Positions 38,205 through 48,279 of a stretch of DNA of 64,000 nucleotides are shown piece after piece. Every line of letters starts with the position of its first letter. Within the stretch, counting starts at the first letter, position 1. The position numbers were made by a program, and so were the translations under genes. The DNA lies in assembly GCF_002087295.1 (NCBI RefSeq), contig NZ_MWVI01000035.1:25623-89622 (forward strand), in the 5' to 3' direction. The notes under the pieces were generated by a model. That model was given only the letters and a program-made list of their open reading frames with translations. It had not been told where the DNA came from and searched no databases. This DNA is from Vreelandella lionensis (lineage in GTDB: Bacteria; Pseudomonadota; Gammaproteobacteria; Pseudomonadales; Halomonadaceae).

Positions 38205-39784
38205 ATGGCCGATAGTACCGCTACCCCCGTTCGCCGCGCCCTGCTGAGCGTATCCGATAAAACTGGCATCGTAGAGTTTGCCCGCGGCTTCGCCGAACAT
38301 GGCGCAGCTGCTATCCACTGGCGGCACCTTCCGTTTACTGCAAGAGAACAGTATTGTGGTTAAGGAAGTATCTGAGCACACCGGTTTTCCAGAGATTATG
38401 GATGGACGCGTTAAAACGCTGCATCCAAAAATTCACGGCGGTATTTTGGCACGCCGCGGCCAAGACGACGCTGTCATGGCAGAGAATGACATCTCACCAA
38501 TCGACATGGTAGTGGTGAATCTTTACCCCTTTGCCGCCACGGTCGCCAAGCCAGACTGCACGCTGGAAGACGCCATCGAGAATATCGATATCGGCGGCCC
38601 CACCATGGTACGTGCCTGCGCCAAAAACCACGCGTATACCACGATTGTGGTTAACGCCAGCGACTACGACCGGGTGCTGGGCGAACTTAACGACCACTCT
38701 GGTCAAGTGAGCGCCGCCACCCGGTTTGGATCTAGCCGTTAAAGCGTTTGAGCATACCGCTGGTTACGACGGTGCCATCGCCGACTATCTTGGCCGTCAG
38801 GTAGCCAGCGAAGACGACACCTTTGCCCGCACCTTCAACCTGCAGCTGCATAAAAAGCAGGACATGCGTTACGGTGAAAACCCGCATCAGAAAGCGGCTT
38901 TCTATGTGGACCCCGCCGCCAGCGAGCCAAGCGTTGCCACCGCCAAGACGCTTCAAGGCAAACCGCTCTCATTCAATAACGTGGCTGACACTGACGCGGC
39001 GTTTGAGTGCGTAAAAGCCTTTGAGAATACCGCCTGTGTCATCGTCAAGCACGCCAACCCTTGCGGCGTTGCCGTGGGCGCAACGGCTCTGGAAGCTTAC
39101 GAGAAAGCTTTCGCGACCGACCCGACCAGCGCCTTTGGCGGCATTATCGCCTTCAATGTACCGCTGGATGCCAAAACCGCACGCGCGATTATTGACCGCC
39201 AGTTTGTCGAAGTCATTATCGCTCCAGGGGTCAGCGACGACGCAGCCGCCATTGTGGCCGAGAAGCAGAACGTGCGCCTACTGGACGTAAGCGCTCATTG
39301 GCCCGGTACGGCGCAGCCTGCGTTTGACTTCAAACGCGTGAATGGCGGCCTGCTGGTACAGGATCGTGATCAAGGCATGGTCACTGAAGATGAGCTTACC
39401 GTGGTAAGCGAACGCGCTCCGTCTGAAGAAGAACTGCGCGACCTTGCCTTTGCATGGCGAGTAGCAAAGTTCGTGAAATCCAATGCGATTGTTTACGCCA
39501 AAGCAGGCCAAACGATTGGCGTAGGAGCAGGCCAAATGAGCCGGGTTTACTCGGCTAAAATTGCCGGCATTAAAGCGGCAGATGAAGGGCTTTCCGTTCC
39601 TGGTTCAGTGATGGCTTCTGACGCCTTCTTCCCCTTCCGAGACGGCATCGATGCCGCCGCAGCAGCGGGCATTACGGCGGTTATTCAGCCTGGCGGCTCC
39701 ATGCGCGACCAGGAAGTGATTGATGCCGCTAACGAAGCGGGCATTGCCATGGTATTTACCGGCATGCGCCACTTCCGCCACTAA
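38205..39784 (+). pseudogene. purH: Bifunctional AICAR formyltransferase/IMP cyclohydrolase (two frameshifts)
   Basis: Last two steps of IMP synthesis. Start ATG at 38205 (MADSTATPVRRALLSVSDKT). The N-terminal cyclohydrolase part breaks near 38310, where one GC unit is lost (GGCGCGCAG to GGCGCAG); sequence resumes [16 protein letters not shown] second lesion, an extra G near 38727 in [16 protein letters not shown], shifts frame again; the formyltransferase part then runs intact to TAA at 39784 with [31 protein letters not shown] and the C-terminal MRHFRH. Repaired length about 526 residues, normal. purD, the usual next gene, is not present; a terminator and a convergent dehydrogenase follow. 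Confidence 0.95.
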
Positions 39785-39810
39785 TCAGAGGATAGCCTCC
39801 TGCATTAAAA

Positions 39811-39846
39811 AAAGCCCTCACTTGCTTCAAGTGAGGGCTTTTTCGG
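39811..39846. terminator. Strong bidirectional terminator between purH and the aldehyde dehydrogenase gene
   Basis: AAAGCCCTCACTTG (39811-39824) and CAAGTGAGGGCTTT (39828-39841) form a perfect 14-bp stem with a 3-nt loop, flanked by A and T runs on both sides. Confidence 0.95.
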
Positions 39847-39857
39847 TCTAGGACGTA

Positions 39858-41317
39858 TTACTTGCCAAGATCAATGCACAGGTATTTCGTTTCCAGATAC
39901 TCTTCTAAGCCTTGATGGCCACCTTCACGGCCAAGACCCGACGCTTTCACCCCGCCAAAGGGTGCCGCCGCATTGGAAATAAGCCCGGTGTTAATGCCCA
40001 CCAAGCCATACTCCAACGCCTCCGCTACGCGCCACACGCGAGCCAAATCGCGAGAGTAGAAGTAAGAAGCCAAGCCGTACTGGGTGTCGTTGGCCATCTC
40101 AATGGCGGTCTCTTCGTCATCGAAGGGGAAAACGGCTGCCAGCGGGCCAAACGTCTCTTCGTGGGCCACTTTCATTGCATCGGTAGCAAAGCTGATCAGC
40201 GTTGGTGTGAAATAGTTGCCACCCAAGGGGTGCGGGTGTCCACCCAGAAGCAGCTCCGCACCGTTATCAATGGCATCTTGAACGTGCTCACTGACTTTCT
40301 TAACAGCATTCTCGTCAATGAGCGGGCCAATATTAATATTTGGCTCTGTTCCATCCCCCACCTTTAGCTCGCTGTTCATTGCAACGGCAAGTTTTTCACA
40401 AAACGCGTTAATGACGCTGGATTGCACCAGAAAGCGGTTAGTACATACACAGGTTTGCCCGGCGTTACGGAATTTAGCCGCCATGGCACCTTCAACAGCC
40501 GCGTCTAAATCTGCATCTTCAAAAACGATAAACGGCGCATTGCCCCCCAGTTCCAAAGAAATTTTCTGGATATGCTCAGCGGCCTGAGCCATCAGAGTGC
40601 GCCCCACCTCCGTCGAGCCCGTGAAGGTGATCTTACGGACTTTGGGAGATTCTGTAAGCGCTTTCGCGATGTCAGACGCACTGCCTGGCACCACATTGAA
40701 AACCCCACGGGGAATGCCAGCACGTTCGGCGAGTAACGCCAGCGCAGTGGCGGAAAAAGGCGTTTGACTGGCGGGTTCACCACGATGGTACAGCCAGCAG
40801 CCAGTGCCGCCCCTGCTTTACGAGTAATCATCGCAGCGGGAAAGTTCCACGGCGTAATCGCGCCAACAACGCCTACCGGCTGTTTCGTCACCACAATACG
40901 CTGATTAGCATTGGCGGCTGGAATGGTTTCACCGTAAACACGGCGAGCTTCTTCAGCAAACCAGCGTAAGAAGCTCGCGGCGTAGGCAATTTCACCTTCT
41001 GCTTCTTTCACTGGCTTGCCCTGCTCATGGGTCATCAGCAGAGCAAGGTCATGCTTGTGTTCAAGCATTAGGTCATGCCACTTGAGCAATAAGTCTGCCC
41101 GTTCCTGAGCGGTTAACGCCCGCCATGACGGCAGCGCCGCATCGGCAGCATCAATGGCACGTTCGGTTTCCGCCTTACCTAGGCGTGGCATCTCACCAAC
41201 CGACTCACCAGTGGCTGGATTCAAAACGTTGATTTGCTCACCGCTGTCGGCGGCTACCCAACTGCCGTCAATATAGGCAAACGGGCAATACAGCTGTGTT
41301 TCTTTCAGCGCTTCCAT
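39858..41317 (-). pseudogene. gabD: Succinate-semialdehyde dehydrogenase type aldehyde dehydrogenase (frameshift)
   Basis: NAD(P)-dependent oxidation of succinate semialdehyde to succinate is the likely reaction (GABA degradation). About 486 residues. One base is missing near 40775 (an A in the sense strand; AAACCC reads AACCC), which breaks VVKPASQTPFSA. The N-terminal half is 40592-41317 (TPWNFPAAMITRK), the C-terminal half 39858-40694. The catalytic Glu is in ELGGNAPFIVFEDADLD, the catalytic Cys in NAGQTCVCTNRF (the double Cys is typical of GabD), and FGPLAAVF is conserved. The C-terminus GREGGHQGLEEYLETKYLC also fits GabD. No gabT or gabP neighbours, so the substrate is a family inference. 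Confidence 0.87.
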
Positions 41318-41430
41318 GACAGACTCCTGACCAAATGACGGCCTTGCAGGCTCATTTACTTGTTCATGCTAAGACGAAACGAGGCATTTAACCAAGTCTT
41401 TGACATGAAACCTGCTGAGTTTCACTCAGA

Positions 41431-41982
41431 TCAGTTGATCAGCGTTAAAAATTCTTGGCGCGTTGCCTGGCTACTGCGAAAACCTCCCAACATAACCGAT
41501 GAGGTCATACTGGAATTTTGCTTTTCCACACCGCGCATCATCATGCAGAGGTGGCGGGCTTCAATCACAACAGCCACCCCTCTTGCCTGAGTAACCTGCT
41601 GAACCGCCTCGGCGATTTCACGCGTTAAATTCTCTTGGATTTGCATTCGACGTGCATACATATCGACGATACGAGCAAATTTGGAAAGGCCCAGCACCCT
41701 GCCACTCGGCAGATAGGCGATATGGCATTTGCCGATAAAAGGCAGTAAATGGTGCTCACACATGGAGTAGAGCTCGATATCTTTGACCAGCACCATCTCA
41801 TCGGTCTGTGACTCAAAAACGGCCCCATTCACTATTTCTTCTAATGATTGATGATAACCAGCATTTAAAAACTGCATGGCTTTAGCTGCGCGCTTTGGTG
41901 TATCTCGCAGCCCTTCACGGTCAGGGTTTTCACCGAGCGCGGAAATAATTTGACGGTAGTGTTGGGCGAGATCGTCGGTCAT
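41431..41982 (-). CDS. folE: GTP cyclohydrolase I
   Basis: Makes 7,8-dihydroneopterin triphosphate from GTP for folate (and queuosine/pterin) synthesis. 183 residues from the ATG at 41982, with GAGG 9 nt upstream. Zinc ligands and catalytic residues are in [20 protein letters not shown] and [12 protein letters not shown]; the [12 protein letters not shown] helix is conserved. Two TGTACA sites lie about 160-195 bp upstream. Divergent from the secreted unknown at 42325. Confidence 0.97.
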   Translation of the reverse strand: MTDDLAQHYRQIISALGENPDREGLRDTPKRAAKAMQFLNAGYHQSLEEIVNGAVFESQTDEMVLVKDIELYSMCEHHLLPFIGKCHIAYLPSGRVLGLSKFARIVDMYARRMQIQENLTREIAEAVQQVTQARGVAVVIEARHLCMMMRGVEKQNSSMTSSVMLGGFRSSQATRQEFLTLIN

Positions 41983-42324
41983 TGTAGGCCTCATCAAAAC
42001 TGTGCTTATTCGCTATCACTTAATCGCCTTGCAGCAATGTTATCGCGCCAGCGAGCTTCCATTATCGGCAAGCTACTGAGTAGCTTACGGTTTCTTCCGT
42101 TTAGCTGCCTTACCCTGCGAGTGCTAGCTGAACGCCTATCCTGTACAAAAAATATATCTTAATCAATTCATGTACAATACTAACAGTAGATTAATCTATT
42201 TTAACGCACCTATGCAGGCTGTGGCAGAGTGACACGCACCCCCCTTCGGCACTAATTGAGCTGTGCTATGATAAAAGCACAATTTTCCTGCTAATAGTGC
42301 AGGGGCCACTGTTGAGAGTATGCT
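41983..42324. other. Intergenic region between folE and a divergent secreted-protein gene
   Basis: 342 bp, AT-rich around 42140-42210. It contains two TGTACA palindromes (42142-42147 and 42171-42176; 29 bp start to start), candidate regulator half-sites for folE. No gene seen. Confidence 0.5.
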
Positions 42325-42918
42325 ATGTCATTTAAATCATCGCCCTTTTGGCTAACTGCCCTGCTGGGTACTTTCTTTGTATCACCTTTGCACGCAGAAG
42401 AGTCGGCGCTGGAACTTCCCAGCGGCGCGAAAGTAGGCGTTGAAGTCGTTGAAGCTTTGAATTTTGATAGCAGCCAAACACGTTACAGCGATATTCTGCT
42501 GCATCCAAAACAAGCAAGCGGCACCACCCATTCACTGCCTGAATACTGCTTGTTAGTAGCCAATGCGCAATTAAACGGTGATCGCGTCCGTATTACTACC
42601 CAAGACGCAACCTGCATTGAAACCCACGATTCAGAAAGCGCCATCTACTCAGGCACTTTTTCAGCCAGCGCCTATGCAGAAGATGGCCAGTATGGTCTTG
42701 CCTGCGACGACGGCTCCTGCTCATTAACTCCTGGACAAACCTTCGTCTTGGCATTAGATCAAAGCGTCCGTATTGAGGCTCAAGACAATCCCTCGGCTGA
42801 CATTAATGCCACCCGTCGCCAAGCCAATGGGGAAGGTGTCGGCAACCCTATTCCTGGTGAGCGTCCAGACCCTGACCAAAGCGTAGAAAACCCAGCCCCA
42901 ACAGAGCAGCCTGAGTAG
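42325..42918 (+). CDS. Secreted/periplasmic protein of unknown function
   Basis: 197 residues. Signal peptide MSFKSSPFWLTALLGTFFVSPLHA with cleavage after LHA. The mature part is acidic, with four cysteines (CLL, CIET, CDDGSC) suited to disulfide bonds, and ends in a Pro/Asp/Glu-rich tail (GERPDPDQSVENPAPTEQ). The mid-section predicts mostly beta strands. I do not recognise a family. Its leader is AT-rich and a hairpin follows the stop, so it is probably monocistronic. Confidence 0.7.
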   Translation: MSFKSSPFWLTALLGTFFVSPLHAEESALELPSGAKVGVEVVEALNFDSSQTRYSDILLHPKQASGTTHSLPEYCLLVANAQLNGDRVRITTQDATCIETHDSESAIYSGTFSASAYAEDGQYGLACDDGSCSLTPGQTFVLALDQSVRIEAQDNPSADINATRRQANGEGVGNPIPGERPDPDQSVENPAPTEQPE

Positions 42919-42934
42919 TCAACCTGCAAGACCC

Positions 42935-42977
42935 AGGCGGCCCTTCGCGAGCATCTCACTAAGGGTCGCCTTTAAAG
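42935..42977 (+). terminator. Putative terminator after the secreted-protein gene
   Basis: AGGCGGCCCTT pairs with AAGGGTCGCCT (one G-T wobble) around a 13-nt loop, followed by TTAAAGG. No good T-tract. Confidence 0.5.
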
Positions 42978-43007
42978 GTACAAGATAAAACTAATCCAGC
43001 CGATGCA

Positions 43008-43982
43008 TTAGGCCAACCATAATGGCTTATCCAGGTGCAGTAGTTGCTGCTCAAGCTGGCGAATATGCTGATCCCAATAGCCACTTTCTGCCAGCCAGGG
43101 AAATGCCCGAGGAAAGGCAGGATCATCCCACCGAGTTACCAGCCACGCCGCGTGACGTATTAAGCGGTAAGCACGCAATGGCTCAATAAGCGACATTTGC
43201 TGATGGGGAAACGGACTTGTCTCTTCATAGCCTTCTATCATCTCACTGAGTTGCGCCCGCCATAGCTGCGGATTTTCCATGGGCAGCAGCATCCATATAT
43301 CTTGGATGGCGGGCGCCATCAGGCAATCATCAAAATCGACAAGCGTAAATGTCTCATCGCGGCCAAGAATATTGCCTAAATGGCAGTCTCCATGGGTACG
43401 TATCATGCTTGCAGAAGGGATATGTACTGTCTCAAGTTGGCGGCGAATCTTATCGACTGCGTTTTGATAGGTGCGGGCTTGATGATTATTGAGCCAAGAG
43501 CTTGTCACTACGCGCTGCTCGGCCTCGGTCACCCCTTCACTGAGCAATAGCGTGCCGCGATGCTGAAACGACTTTTTAGCAGCCACTTCATGAAGTTGAC
43601 CCAGCACCTCACCTAAGGCAAATAGATGGGCAGGGTTATCTAACTCGGGTGCTTGCCCTATGCACTGTGGGAATAAGGCAAAGCGAAACTGCTGATACTC
43701 ATGCAACGATACATCTTGGCCATTGCGCCACGGTGCCACCACCGAAACGCCCGCCTGCGTTAACTCGGTTAAAAAATCATGCTCTTCCTGAATAGCCTCA
43801 TTTGACCAGCGGTTTGGCCGATAGAATTTAACGACCCAGCGACCACCGTCGTCATCACGAAACATCAGCACACGATTCTCATAGCTATTGAGAGCAAACG
43901 GTTCGCCAGCAGGCCAAATACCTATCGACTCAACGGCTGACATAACCAGATCAGGCGAAAGCGCGCTAAACGGATGCGGCAT
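43008..43982 (-). CDS. srkA: Stress response kinase A (YihE/SrkA)
   Basis: Choline-kinase-fold Ser/Thr protein kinase; in E. coli it protects against stress-induced cell death. 324 residues from the ATG at 43982, with AAGGAG at good spacing; a longer frame to 44069 is unsupported. Blocks: ALNSYENRVLMFRDDDGG, VVKFYRPNRWSNEAI (Lys), the catalytic THGDCHLGNILGRD and metal-binding VDFDDCLMAPAIQDIWM. In E. coli the gene precedes dsbA; here it follows the comF-like gene. Confidence 0.95.
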   Translation of the reverse strand: MPHPFSALSPDLVMSAVESIGIWPAGEPFALNSYENRVLMFRDDDGGRWVVKFYRPNRWSNEAIQEEHDFLTELTQAGVSVVAPWRNGQDVSLHEYQQFRFALFPQCIGQAPELDNPAHLFALGEVLGQLHEVAAKKSFQHRGTLLLSEGVTEAEQRVVTSSWLNNHQARTYQNAVDKIRRQLETVHIPSASMIRTHGDCHLGNILGRDETFTLVDFDDCLMAPAIQDIWMLLPMENPQLWRAQLSEMIEGYEETSPFPHQQMSLIEPLRAYRLIRHAAWLVTRWDDPAFPRAFPWLAESGYWDQHIRQLEQQLLHLDKPLWLA

Positions 43983-44013
43983 AGATGACTCCTTGGATGG
44001 GCTGCCTAGTTTA

Positions 44014-44715
44014 TCAACTCTTCTGCAGCAGTGTACGGGCAGCGGCCCAAATATCAACGCGCTTGGCACCCTGTTCCAGCAGTACGGTCGCTAACGCATG
44101 GCCGGTGGCACCGGTTGTTACTACATCGTCGATAATAGTCACATGCGCGGGCATCTCAGTATCCACCATAAATGCACTTGCTAAGTTTTGCTGTCGCTCC
44201 CGGCGGTTTAAAGAGCGCTGAGAAGACAAATGCTTAATACAATGCGCCTGCATCACCGGTAGATCCAACCGGTCGCCTAGCCGTTCAGCCAGCCACTGCG
44301 CCTGATTGAATCCGCGCTCTTTGGCACGCCCGGGATACATAGGCACAGGGAGCAATGCGCTGGCCATCTGGCTGGGGCACCGGGATAACATCAACTCAAC
44401 TAGCAGCATTCCCGCACGTGGGGAGCCATGAAACTTAAAGTCGTGCACCAAGGAAGTTATCGTATCTTGGTAGCAAAGCGACGCTGTCGTGGTGGTAAAG
44501 CTAGGTGGCTCCGTCAGACAGTGACTACACCGTTTACCAGCCACCCCCGCCAGCGGCTCGGCACACTGCTCGCAGCTATGAAGATTCCAGGGAAGCAATG
44601 CAAAGCATTCATCGCACCACCCTGCACTTGATGAGCGCCCAGTAAGGCAAAATGCACAGTAGCCGGGCAGCCCCTGCTTGAGCCACTGGTTAATGGTCAC
44701 GATCCATTTCTTCAC
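44014..44715 (-). CDS. ComF/GntX-family phosphoribosyltransferase-like protein
   Basis: 233 residues from a GTG at 44715, chosen because GGAGGA lies about 10 nt upstream. The N-terminal zinc-finger part has CAFCLTGR, CDECF, CEQCAEPL and CSHCL; the C-terminal PRTase-type domain has IIDDVVTTGATGHAL. ComF is needed for DNA uptake and processing in naturally competent species, while GntX is its E. coli relative; no other competence genes are seen here, so the role is open. 31 bp separate its stop from the srkA start. Confidence 0.9.
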   Translation of the reverse strand: MKKWIVTINQWLKQGLPGYCAFCLTGRSSSAGWCDECFALLPWNLHSCEQCAEPLAGVAGKRCSHCLTEPPSFTTTTASLCYQDTITSLVHDFKFHGSPRAGMLLVELMLSRCPSQMASALLPVPMYPGRAKERGFNQAQWLAERLGDRLDLPVMQAHCIKHLSSQRSLNRRERQQNLASAFMVDTEMPAHVTIIDDVVTTGATGHALATVLLEQGAKRVDIWAAARTLLQKS

Positions 44716-44764
44716 CGCTTCAAGTCCTCCTTTGCCTTCATGTTAAAAAATAGCGCTGTAAGAT

Positions 44765-44792
44765 TTGACATTAGCGCAAATGTTGATAATAT
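44765..44792 (+). promoter_or_regulatory. Promoter of the tRNA-Leu gene
   Basis: Perfect TTGACA (44765-44770), 16-bp spacer, TAATAT (44787-44792), then a GC-rich discriminator and the tRNA 5' end 14 bp later. GATAAT overlapping it is an alternative -10. Confidence 0.6.
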
Positions 44793-44806
44793 ACGCCTCG
44801 TCTTCT

Positions 44807-44891
44807 GCGGATGTGGTGGAATTGGTAGACACGCTAGATTTAGGTTCTAGTGCCGTAAGGTGTGGGAGTTCGAGTCTCCCCATCCGCACCA
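44807..44891 (+). tRNA. tRNA-Leu (anticodon UAG)
   Basis: 85-nt class II tRNA. Acceptor stem GCGGATG pairs with CATCCGC, followed by discriminator A and encoded CCA. The D loop has TTGGTAGAC; the anticodon loop TTTAGGT in stem CTAGA/TCTAG gives TAG; the variable arm is long (TGCCGTAAGGTGT); the T arm is GGGAG TTCGAGT CTCCC. It decodes CUN codons and resembles E. coli leuW. Confidence 0.98.
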
Positions 44892-44914
44892 ATTTAAAGC
44901 GTATCATTTCAAAT

Positions 44915-44948
44915 AATTCGGTAGCTTAATGCTAACCGAATTTTTTTG
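44915..44948 (+). terminator. Terminator after tRNA-Leu
   Basis: AATTCGGT (44915-44922) pairs with ACCGAATT (44935-44942), with an inner AGC/GCT pairing and a bulged A, followed by seven or more Ts. Confidence 0.9.
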
Positions 44949-45051
44949 TTTCTAAATTCCCTCAAACTGCTCTAACTAGCTGACGCGCGCCAATTTTTAC
45001 GCTACGTTAGCGACCTATGATCGCCGTTTAATTTGAGAAGGATCTCAACTT

Positions 45052-45681
45052 ATGCAATGGCTTAATGACAACGCCCAGGCAATTTCAGCGATTACTAGCA
45101 TCTGCACGCTATTTGTGTGGGTTTTCTACGCACAATTGCTCTATAACGGCTACGTTCGTCAACGCCGCCCTCGTATTATTGTGAATCGCGGCAAAGGTGT
45201 TGGCACTGACGCGCTATGTTTAATTAGCAATATGAGCAGTGAAGCGATCTACATCCAGCATTTGGTGGCAGTGCTCCATACCCGTGACGGTATTTATGAA
45301 CTAGACGTGGTGGAGTATCAGCAGCAGAGCGGCGATGATGATGAGGCCTGTTATCGCACCCATCAAGGGCCGCTGGCGTCAGGCGATTACTTACATATTC
45401 AATCGTTTGGTGCGATTGTTCAGCAATTAACGCGCCACTGGCAGCTTGATGAGCAAACACTGCAACAACAGAAGCCAGAGCTGGAAATACGCGTCATTGC
45501 CATTTATGGCTCTGAAGATATGCCCGTTGGAGCGTCACGTCGCTTTGCTCTTGACCTAACGACGGACCCGCTTCATCAGCTAACGCCACTAAAAGTCGAT
45601 ACAGAGCGCATGAATAGCCGAAGAGATCGCAAACGCGTTTTGAAATGGGCTAAAGATAGCGAAATGCATAAAGTACAATAA
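45052..45681 (+). CDS. Membrane-anchored protein of unknown function
   Basis: 209 residues. One N-terminal membrane helix (about 12-30, ISAITSICTLFVWVFYAQLL) followed by a basic stop-transfer stretch (RQRRPR) and a soluble, probably cytoplasmic domain of about 170 residues with mixed beta/alpha character (IIVNRGKGVGTDALCLISN, LELDVVEYQ-like segment). The C-terminus is basic (NSRRDRKRVLKWAKD). GAGAAGGATC precedes the ATG. I do not recognise a domain. A beta-barrel-like gene follows by 36 bp. Confidence 0.7.
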   Translation: MQWLNDNAQAISAITSICTLFVWVFYAQLLYNGYVRQRRPRIIVNRGKGVGTDALCLISNMSSEAIYIQHLVAVLHTRDGIYELDVVEYQQQSGDDDEACYRTHQGPLASGDYLHIQSFGAIVQQLTRHWQLDEQTLQQQKPELEIRVIAIYGSEDMPVGASRRFALDLTTDPLHQLTPLKVDTERMNSRRDRKRVLKWAKDSEMHKVQ

Positions 45682-45717
45682 TGCAGTGCGCATAATTAAA
45701 ATTTTGGGGACAGACCT

Positions 45718-46709
45718 ATGAAACCCGTCATTGCGTTTATTTGCCTTGGCACACTTACCGCCCTCTCGTTTCAAAGTCATGCTGCTGAGGAAGATAGCGA
45801 TTTACCTGACTGGGCAGAGGAGCGCGTTGAGCCCTTTCGAGCCAGCGTTGGCAACTGGGTCGACAACACCTCTCGCAACATTGATGCATTTTTTGGGGGC
45901 GGAGAGTCCGCAACCGTCAATAATGAATCCTATCTGCGCCTTGGCCAGGAAATTGACTGGATGGAAGGTGATGGCACCAGCGGCGATATTAGTGTCCGCT
46001 ACCGGATCGACTTGCCTACGACAGAAGAGCGTCTACGCCTAGTCATTGAAAGCGACCCAGAAGAATCACAAGGCACGTTGGCAGATCAAGGCTCCGGCCG
46101 CCTTTATAACGACCAGCGTGACCGCAGCACCTCCACCTTTGGCCTGGATGGCTAGAGAGTCGTAATAAGCGCGAAAACTGGAGCAACCGAATTGGCGCGG
46201 GTATTCGCCTTCGCATGCCTCTGGACCCTTACGTACGCTTTACCAGTGAGCGGCTTTGGGATATTGGCGACGGCCCCTGGCAGTTAGAGTCTTTCAACCG
46301 AGTATCCTGGTTTAATAATGATGGTTACTCAGCGCGTACTACTTGGGACATGGGCCGACCGCTATCGGAAAATCGCCATCTACGCTTCATTACCACGGTT
46401 CAATGGCGCGAAGAAGAAGACACCTTAGAATATAGCGAAGTGGCTGAGTTGAATCAGCGACTAAATGACCGCAGCGCCATGCGCTACTCTGCCATTGCGA
46501 TTGGTGAAAGCGCTTCTAACCCGCGCATGACCAATTATTACCTACAGACGCGCTACCGTCGCGATCTTCATAAAGGGATTCTGTTTGGAGATGTGATTCC
46601 TGAACTGCATTTCCAGCGTGAAGATAGCTACGACCCGCGCTGGGCAATGACCGTACGCCTAGAAATGTACTTTCAGCGGGCAATTCAGAGGGACTACTTT
46701 GAGTGTTAG
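45718..46709 (+). pseudogene. Predicted outer-membrane beta-barrel protein of unknown function (frameshift)
   Basis: About 330 residues when one missing base near 46150 is restored (STFGL, then (D/E)WLESRNKRENWSN). As given, the first part ends at 46155 and the rest is open from the other frame to 46709. Signal peptide MKPVIAFICLGTLTALSFQSHA; mature start AEEDSDLPDWAEERVEPF. The remainder shows alternating hydrophobic/polar strands rich in Trp, Tyr and Arg (YLRLGQEIDW, RIGAGIRLRMPLDPYVRF, MTVRLEMYFQRA), typical of outer-membrane barrels. The family is not recognised. GGGGACAG precedes the ATG. Confidence 0.72.
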
Positions 46710-46779
46710 CGCTACCTAACACAAGCCCCTAGCTGATGAGCATCAGCGCACTATATGGCCAATGCTCATCGCTTTTTGG

Positions 46780-47541
46780 TTAAAGCAGCAAACCACCGTC
46801 GCATTCAATAATACGCGCAGTGAAGTAGTCGTTATCAAACACAAACGCCACGCTTTGAGCAATATGGTCAGGCTCACCTAAATGCTTTAATGGAACGCTT
46901 GCGGCAATTCTTTCCAGCATGTCTGGGCGCATTGAGGCAGTCATCTCAGTCTCGATAAACCCTGGCGCCACAGTACCGGTGCGAATTCCATAGCGCTCCA
47001 GCTCTTTCCCCCACGTCACCGTTAGCGCATGTACCCCCGCCTTTGCCGCTGCGTAGTTACTTTGCCCCATATTACCCGCACGGGAAATACTAGAAATATT
47101 GACGATAACGCCTTCGTGCCCAGCCTCAACCATGTGCGTCGCCGCTTCACGCCCACATAGGAATACACCCGTTAGGTTAACGTCCAGCACACGCTGCCAT
47201 GAAGCGAGCGACATGCGCTTTTCTACAACGCCGTCTTTCGCTTTAATCAACATCCCATCGTCAGTAATGCCTGCATTATTCACACAGCCACTGACAGGCC
47301 CCAAGCGCTGGGCGATATCAGCGAAGGCATGCTGAACCGATTGCTCGTCTGCCACATTAGCAACGAATGCATGGGCAGATACGCCCTCAGAACCAAGCGC
47401 AGAGACCGCGCTATCTAAAGCCTCTGCACTCATATCAATGAGGGCAATCTGAGCACCCTGCTTGCCTAACCGCTTGGCAATGGCAAACCCTAATCCACGG
47501 GCACCACCGGTAATCGCCACCACTTTTTTATCTAATTGCAT
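46780..47541 (-). CDS. SDR-family 3-oxoacyl-ACP/acetoacetyl-CoA reductase-like protein (FabG type)
   Basis: NAD(P)H-dependent short-chain dehydrogenase, 253 residues from the ATG at 47541 with AGGAG upstream. Cofactor motif [14 protein letters not shown] in CVNNAGI, catalytic Ser in [12 protein letters not shown] and YAAAK (Tyr-X3-Lys), then PGFIETEMT. It resembles FabG4-like and acetoacetyl-CoA reductases. An acetoacetyl-CoA reductase would supply the PHA synthase at the right end, but no thiolase is adjacent, so that is speculative. The genomic fabG normally sits in the fab cluster, so this is likely a paralogue. Confidence 0.82.
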   Translation of the reverse strand: MQLDKKVVAITGGARGLGFAIAKRLGKQGAQIALIDMSAEALDSAVSALGSEGVSAHAFVANVADEQSVQHAFADIAQRLGPVSGCVNNAGITDDGMLIKAKDGVVEKRMSLASWQRVLDVNLTGVFLCGREAATHMVEAGHEGVIVNISSISRAGNMGQSNYAAAKAGVHALTVTWGKELERYGIRTGTVAPGFIETEMTASMRPDMLERIAASVPLKHLGEPDHIAQSVAFVFDNDYFTARIIECDGGLLL

Positions 47542-47739
47542 CTCTTTCTCCTTAAGCAAGCGTGCTGGCAGCTAGCTAGTACCAACAACACGCACTCTTT
47601 CACCAATATTTGTGCACTGCAGCATATAAGAGCCAGTTTAAAATATCGAGCGGCCTTTGGCTTGCCAAACCACACTTGCTGCTTGTTTTTTATATTTCTG
47701 TCACCATATTCAACGATTACGCCTGTTTTGGAGTCGTCC

Positions 47740-48228
47740 ATGCCTATTCTTCTCTTTATTTCGCTGTTCACTCTACTGGACTTTGTGCTGCTTTTTACCA
47801 TCGGCAGCCAAATAGGCCTGCTAACCACGCTTTTATTAGTGCTAGGCACAGGCTTTATCGGGCTTCACCTCATTCGCAAGGAAGGCGTTTCTACTTTTGC
47901 CCGCGCACGCCAGCGCATGCAGATGGGTGAAATTCCTTCGCAAGAGCTGCTCACTGGGGCGGCATTAATTTTTGGCGGCGCCCTTCTGCTCGCCCCGGGG
48001 TTTCTATCGGATGCACTGGGCATTGCCTGCCTCATACCCAATGCGCGCCAGTTGCTGATGAAAGCGCTGACCTGGGCGGGGCTCAAAACTGCAACAGCCA
48101 AGCAACACACTTACCAGAGCGGCTCTTCAGGCTGGGAGCAGAACACTCAGCGCGACTATTCCAACACGCAAAACGGCCCAATTGAGGGAGAGTTTATTAG
48201 CGGCGACGATACACCCCGTCGGCGCTAA
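47740..48228 (+). CDS. fxsA: FxsA-family membrane protein
   Basis: 162 residues from the ATG at 47740, with GGAG 8 nt upstream (upstream in-frame starts from 47536 are unsupported). Three to four N-terminal membrane segments (ILLFISLFTLLDFVLLFTIG, then LLLVLGTGFIGLHLIRKEG) and a cytoplasmic polar tail. In E. coli FxsA overproduction relieves exclusion of phage T7 by the F plasmid; its normal role is unknown. fxsA upstream of groES-groEL is the same order as in E. coli. Confidence 0.93.
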   Translation: MPILLFISLFTLLDFVLLFTIGSQIGLLTTLLLVLGTGFIGLHLIRKEGVSTFARARQRMQMGEIPSQELLTGAALIFGGALLLAPGFLSDALGIACLIPNARQLLMKALTWAGLKTATAKQHTYQSGSSGWEQNTQRDYSNTQNGPIEGEFISGDDTPRRR

Positions 48229-48279
48229 GTGCTTATCGCCTTTGAAAACCGCGATTATGTAATTTTTTTCTTATCCCCC

